A stretch of DNA of 6,565 nt from an uncultured cyanobacterium (GTDB taxonomy: Bacteria; Cyanobacteriota; Cyanobacteriia; PCC-6307; Cyanobiaceae), in NCBI GenBank assembly GCA_903862155.1, contig CAIOXF010000290.1:1-6565 (forward strand). The letters are read 5' to 3'. Positions 4,155 through 6,565 of the stretch are shown here, piece by piece (position 1 is the first letter of the stretch; every line of letters starts with the position of its first letter). Under the pieces are notes generated by a model. It was not told the DNA's origin. It made no database searches and saw only the letters and a list, made by a program, of their open reading frames with translations. The translations under genes and the position numbers were made by a program.

Positions 4155-4772
4155 TCAGGCCACCCAGACCTCAGCCAGTTGCAGCGTCAAGCCGGGGAAT
4201 TCGGGGGGAGCGGTGAGAACCGCTGGATGTTCAAGGCGCTGGGCATCACCGGCCGAAGGCCACACCTCAACCGCACGCTCCTCAGGCAGGAACAGCCAGC
4301 CGAGGCGGGCACCGTTGCGCTGGTAAGCCGCCATCTTCTGGCGCAACGCATCCACACCGCGTGGCCCCTCGTCGCTGGGGCTGGCCAGTTCCACCACCAG
4401 GTCGGGGCAGAGGGGGGCGAAGCGTCGACGCTCATCGGCGCTGAGGGCCCGCCAGCGATCCAGGCGAACCAACGAGGCGTCGGGGCTCACCACCGAACCG
4501 TCGGGCAGCCGAAATCCACCTGAACTCTCAAATACTTTCCAGTCGCCGCTTGCTTTGGCGTACTGCTGAAGCTGGAACAGCAACTCACTGTTGCGGCCGC
4601 TGGTTTCACTGCCCGTGGGCGTCATCGCAATGACACGGCCATCGGCGGCCAACTCAAGCACCGCCTCACGGTTCTCAGCGCACACCAGCTCGAATTGCTC
4701 AGGCGTGAGACGCAGCCCTGAAGGGAACTTCAGCGGCAGCACATCCGGAGTCGCGCTGGGGGTGAGCGTCAT
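4155..4772 (-). CDS. Uma2-family PD-(D/E)XK nuclease (DUF820)
   Basis: Uma2 proteins are predicted PD-(D/E)XK endonucleases, greatly multiplied in cyanobacteria, with largely unknown roles. The 205-residue product shows the family layout. An N-terminal LRLTPEQFELVCAENREAVL helix leads to E40 in LELAADGRVIAMTPTGSE. Next come SPDASLV (D98), CPDLVVELASPSD (D124 and E128, the D and E-x-A/L strand) and RQKMAAY (K146). It ends with LGWLFLPEERAVEVW and a short hydrophobic tail. I chose the ATG at 4772 over a TTG at 4796 because the extra eight residues do not look like the family; neither start has a clear ribosome site. Downstream, a small ribbon-helix-helix-like frame follows after seven bases. 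No lesion is visible. Confidence 0.9.
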   Translation of the reverse strand: MTLTPSATPDVLPLKFPSGLRLTPEQFELVCAENREAVLELAADGRVIAMTPTGSETSGRNSELLFQLQQYAKASGDWKVFESSGGFRLPDGSVVSPDASLVRLDRWRALSADERRRFAPLCPDLVVELASPSDEGPRGVDALRQKMAAYQRNGARLGWLFLPEERAVEVWPSAGDAQRLEHPAVLTAPPEFPGLTLQLAEVWVA

Positions 4773-4809
4773 CGTTGATGGCCGGCACCTTTCCAACGCT
4801 AGCCAGTTG

Positions 4810-4855
4810 TCGCCGGCAAGGCGGTGGCTGCGGGTGTTCGTTCGGGCTGGGGGGC
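4810..4855. repeat. Copy of intergenic repeat module P
   Basis: The segment from CGCCGGCAAGGCGGTGGCTG through TTCGTTCGGGCTGGGGGG aligns with 1933-1978, which shares TTCGTTCGGGCTGGG and the preceding GCCGGCA-GGCGG block. It lies between the end of the broken vapC and the start of uma2, so it probably also contains whatever drives uma2. Modules R, Q and the hairpin are absent here. Confidence 0.5.
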
Positions 4856-4859
4856 TGGA

Positions 4860-5249
4860 TCAAAGCAGCAGCACCGGCTCGCCAGCGGCAGACAGCAGCC
4901 GTGCCGCCTCCCGGTGAAACGTGGCCAGCTGCTCACCGCCCAGCGCTCAGCAGCCATAGGCGATCACCCCATCAGCGAAGTCGCCCCCCGCCGAAAGAAG
5001 CTTCAGCCCTGCACGTACAGCCTGGCGATCCACAGCCACGCCGCTGCTTGCCATCAGTGCTTCGATGGAGGTGGCGCAGTCACTCGCCGCGAAGCCATAC
5101 ACCCGTCGCAACACCCACACCAGCTCGCACAGCACCGGCACGGGGATGGCAATCAGCTCTGCCTGCTCCAGCAGCTCGGTTGCTGCCTTGGCCTGCTCAG
5201 GATCGTCCTGCACCAGGGCACGCACCAGCACATTGGTGTCGGCGGTCAT
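4860..5249 (-). pseudogene. vapC: VapC PIN toxin disrupted by an in-frame TGA (module 3)
   Basis: From the ATG at 5249 the frame gives MTADTNVLVRALVQDDPEQA, ELVWVLRRVYGF and GGDFADGVIAYGC, then a TGA at 4947-4949. D4, E42, D90 and D93 of the PIN site are present. The same frame continues past the TGA for 28 codons (ALGGEQLATFHREAARLLSA, GEPVLLL) to a normal stop at 4860-4862, giving the usual length of about 130. The tail is plainly the family's LGGExFVTFDRKA end, so the TGA is a nonsense mutation (from TGG or CGA, for example). The last acidic residue is also changed, with His in TFHRE where Asp is usual. The start follows the antitoxin stop after two bases. The toxin is probably dead. Confidence 0.85.
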
Positions 5250-5251
5250 CC

Positions 5252-5512
5252 TCACGGATTGGTGGTGGGCAGCTTGGTGGCATGAAGACCTGCCCAGCCG
5301 CAAGCAGCAGCCTCGTTCAACTCCTCCAGGCTCGCCCGGCGCGTGCTATGCCCTGCCAGCAGGCCGATGAAGCCACGGATGCTGCCGGTGACCTGTTCGG
5401 CGTGGAGCTCCAGCCGCCCTCCCGGTAGCACCTCCACATCGATGCGCTGGCCTGGCTGAACGCCGAGATGGGCCAACAAGTCCTTGCGCAAGGCCAGTAA
5501 GGCAGGAATGCC
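5252..5512 (-). pseudogene. vapB: AbrB-type antitoxin VapB lacking its N-terminus (module 3)
   Basis: An in-frame TAA at 5513-5515 is followed by GIPALLALRKDLLAHLGVQP, GQRIDVEVLPGGRLELH and a tail SIRGFIGLLAGHSTRRASLE, ELNEAAACGWAG. This is the AbrB/MazE swapped-hairpin fold and a typical antitoxin C-terminus, but the first strand (an xxTLTxKGQVT-type start) is absent. The sequence upstream is instead a permease remnant. The only start-like codon is a TTG at 5489-5491, which would give 79 residues lacking part of the DNA-binding hairpin. A perfect 14-bp palindrome covers the breakpoint. Such a protein might still bind toxin through its tail but is unlikely to repress. The paired vapC is also broken, so the module has decayed as a unit. 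Confidence 0.7.
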
Positions 5513-5522
5513 TTACTGGCCT
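5491..5522. repeat. Perfect 14-bp inverted repeat at the vapB module 3 breakpoint
   Basis: AGGCCAGTAAGGCA (5491-5504) and TGCCTTACTGGCCT (5509-5522) are exact reverse complements around GGAA. One arm codes for part of the vapB remnant and the other continues into permease debris. The palindrome may therefore have been created by an inverted duplication at the rearrangement, or may be a hairpin element that attracted it. No T-run is present. Confidence 0.6.
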
Positions 5523-5533
5523 GCTCCGCACTC

Positions 5534-5581
5534 CGATCACAAACGAGATCAGGGCGTCCACGAAGCTGGTGATCACTGCCA
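5534..5581 (-). pseudogene. Wzm-like permease scrap (copy 3)
   Basis: The minus frame gives AVITSFVDALISFVIG, matching AVITSFFNVLFDVLISFVIL of the copy at 2814-3079 apart from four extra residues there. The DNA is also clearly alike (ATCACAAACGAGATCAGG and AAGCTGGTGATCACTGCC in both). It is one membrane helix of an ABC-2 polysaccharide exporter. It is fused downstream to the truncated vapB and upstream to repeat module R. Confidence 0.6.
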
Positions 5582-5600
5582 GAGCAACATCCCCGCAAAC

Positions 5601-5655
5601 GCCAGGGGGCTGCAGCTCGTGCGGGAGCGGCTGGGGCGCCGGGCGGCTCAGGGGG
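5601..5655. repeat. Composite intergenic repeat, copy 3 (shortened R, then P)
   Basis: GCCAGGGGGCTGCAGCTCGT at 5601-5620 is a shortened version of module R (1882-1919, 5825-5862). The 20 bases at 5636-5655 are identical to 3076-3095. Module Q is missing. The region continues through a 13-bp tandem repeat to the palindrome at 5771, so the order R, P, hairpin is kept. Confidence 0.5.
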
Positions 5656-5666
5656 AAGCTTCCTCG

Positions 5667-5692
5667 CTGAGTGAAACGACTGAGTGAAACGG
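5667..5692. repeat. 13-bp tandem duplication
   Basis: CTGAGTGAAACGA at 5667-5679 is followed at once by CTGAGTGAAACGG at 5680-5692. From here to 5770 I can identify nothing else in either strand. Confidence 0.7.
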
Positions 5693-5770
5693 CTGAGGTC
5701 ACAACGCAACAGTCGTAACAGCACGCTGCCGGATGGGCGAGATCTGCACGGGAACCCTGGCGCCGCAGGC

Positions 5771-5809
5771 GTTTTGCGATTCCGTACGGGCCGTACGGAA
5801 TCGCAAAAC
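5771..5809. repeat. 39-bp palindrome, 19-bp perfect arms around one base
   Basis: GTTTTGCGATTCCGTACGG (5771-5789) and CCGTACGGAATCGCAAAAC (5791-5809) are exact reverse complements around G5790. The apex GTACGGGCCGTAC matches the apices at 2055-2067 and 3177-3189 while the arms differ. It lies in a gene-free stretch downstream of the open Rpn gene, 131 bases past its stop. Possible roles are a bidirectional terminator without a U-tract, a protein-binding dyad or the end of a mobile repeat. Confidence 0.8.
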
Positions 5810-5824
5810 CACGAAACGGCAAGC

Positions 5825-5862
5825 CCCAGGGGGTGCAGGGCGGCAGCTCGTGCGGCAACCCA
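5825..5862. repeat. Intergenic repeat module R (full copy)
   Basis: Identical to 1882-1919 at 36 of 38 positions (CCCAGGGGGTGCAGGG, then GGCAGCTCGTGCGGCAA). Here it lies on the far side of the palindrome, between it and the Rpn stop. Between 5863 and 5939 I see nothing else. Confidence 0.65.
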
Positions 5863-5939
5863 TGGCGCAGGGAGAAGCCCCCTCCTGAACCACTGAGGAC
5901 GCTCGCGGTTGATGACACCCCGTGGGGTGGGGGGGCAGC

Positions 5940-6565
5940 TCAGGCGGGTTGCTCAGGATGGGCCGCCAGCCAGGCGGCCAGGTTGGCCGGGCCCTGGAAA
6001 TCGAGCAGGGCGTCGGCCAGGGCTTCCAGTTGCTCCAGCGGCAGGGCCTGGATCTGGGCGGTGGTGGCCTCGCTCAGCGGGCCGCAGCGGCGGTTGAGCA
6101 GGCGGAGGGTCATGGCTGCAGCCTCATCGCGCCGACCTTCTTCTAAGCCTTCCTGCCGACCTTCCTGACGGCCTTCCTGACGACCTTCCTGACGACCTTC
6201 CTGACGGCCTTCGGCCAGCCAGTCTTGAACTGCTCTGGTATGGCGAATTTCTTCTCGGGGGATACCGGCGATCACCATGATTTCGGCCTCGGTGAGCTGG
6301 GGGAACCGTTGCACCAGCATAGGAAGCACAATCGTGTTCAGATCCGGACGGCTGGCCAGGATCTGCTGACTGCTCGCCGCCAGTTCGCCCTCGGGCCGGA
6401 TCGGCAGGGTGAGCAGGTTGAGCAGGGGATCGAGGTTGGGCTGCTGGCTCAGCTCCTCCAGGTTGATCCAGACCACCTGCTGCAGAAACAGCTGCAGGGC
6501 TTGTCTGGGGCCCAGGTTGAGGCGGTGGTGGGGCGTGATCACGAGCACGGCCCAGTGCTCCACCC
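5940..6565 (-). CDS. Rpn-family nuclease-like protein with C-terminal DUF4351 (5' end outside window)
   Basis: The frame is open from the right edge to a TGA at 5940-5942, giving 208 C-terminal codons. The first visible part (VEHWAVLVITPHHRLNLGPR, FLQQVVWINLEELS, LLTLPIRPEGELAASSQQIL) is the second half of the Rpn/DUF2887-like nuclease domain. The catalytic D and E-x-Q/K residues should lie upstream, beyond the window. Then come EIMVIAGIPREEIRHTRAVQ and a low-complexity linker of five RQEG units plus LEEG. A DUF4351 domain follows (about 60 residues, with LNRRCGPLSEATTAQIQALP and LLDFQGPANLAAWL). Rpn proteins are putative DNases linked to RecA-independent recombination. The copies at 3271-4014 and 1-118 are its decayed relatives. 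No lesion is seen here. Confidence 0.85.
   Translation of the reverse strand, partial: VEHWAVLVITPHHRLNLGPRQALQLFLQQVVWINLEELSQQPNLDPLLNLLTLPIRPEGELAASSQQILASRPDLNTIVLPMLVQRFPQLTEAEIMVIAGIPREEIRHTRAVQDWLAEGRQEGRQEGRQEGRQEGRQEGLEEGRRDEAAAMTLRLLNRRCGPLSEATTAQIQALPLEQLEALADALLDFQGPANLAAWLAAHPEQPA
6131..6212 (-). repeat. 12-bp tandem repeat encoding RQEG units in the Rpn gene
   Basis: Units of the CTTCCTGACGRC type are repeated, coding on the minus strand for AEG, five RQEG, LEEG and RRDE. Because the unit is 12 bp, slippage changes length without breaking the frame. The related copy at 3271-3676 has a single RQEG here, and the left-edge fragment begins another run, so copy number differs between paralogues. 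The segment is probably a charged helical linker before DUF4351. Confidence 0.85.

Noticed and set aside
4947..4949. TGA in vapC module 3 read as selenocysteine or another recoding event
   Set aside because: The protein family has no selenoprotein members known to me, no obvious recoding stem-loop follows, and the partner antitoxin is also broken, so a nonsense mutation is simpler.
1..6565. HIP1 octamer (GCGATCGC), tRNA, rRNA, replication origin or phage integrase
   Set aside because: I looked for these on both strands and found none. Absence of HIP1 is compatible with the picocyanobacterial guess but does not prove it.

Overview
The window reads as GC-rich accessory DNA, most likely from a picocyanobacterium of the Synechococcus/Cyanobium type. 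That guess rests on family content: Rpn-type nucleases ending in DUF4351, a Uma2-family nuclease, several VapBC pairs and very small dispersed repeats of a kind reported from cyanobacteria. No rRNA, tRNA or housekeeping gene fixes the taxonomy. Every recognisable gene and gene remnant lies on the minus strand, so transcription runs from high to low coordinates.

Layout on the + coordinates. 1-217: two 3' gene scraps, an Rpn/DUF4351 fragment and a duplicated VapC tail. 218-861: an intact vapBC pair (AbrB-type antitoxin, PIN toxin) with a perfect palindrome just upstream. 898-1262: scraps of surface-polysaccharide genes (ABC-2 permease C-terminus, UDP-glucose dehydrogenase N-terminus, a probable Gfo/Idh/MocA oxidoreductase piece). 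1287-1744: a ribbon-helix-helix protein followed, with stop and start sharing one base, by a small two-segment membrane protein; this is a candidate undescribed two-gene module. 1745-2131: no intact gene, but a UDP-GlcNAc 2-epimerase scrap and a composite intergenic repeat. 2132-2768: an intact vapBC pair with a FitA-like antitoxin. 2814-3079: a decayed Wzm-like permease carrying an inserted small repeat. 3076-3200: a second composite repeat with strong hairpins. 3271-4014: a decayed Rpn nuclease gene, also carrying the small repeat. 3992-4772: an intact Uma2 gene coupled to a truncated ribbon-helix-helix-like gene. 4860-5512: a broken vapBC pair (toxin stopped by TGA, antitoxin missing its N-terminus). 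5513-5939: no gene, but a third permease scrap, repeat pieces and a 39-bp palindrome. 5940 to the right edge: the C-terminal part of an open Rpn/DUF4351 gene.

The window looks like a toxin-antitoxin and nuclease island built over the debris of an older polysaccharide synthesis/export locus. Two things deserve most attention. First, a dispersed repeat of about 24-27 bp can be seen inserted inside two unrelated reading frames, where taking it out rejoins the coding sequence. Second, a multi-part intergenic repeat family has modules that recur in a fixed order and end in a hairpin with a shared GTAC-N-GGCY-GTAC apex. Family names come from recognition of the translated sequence, not from database searches.
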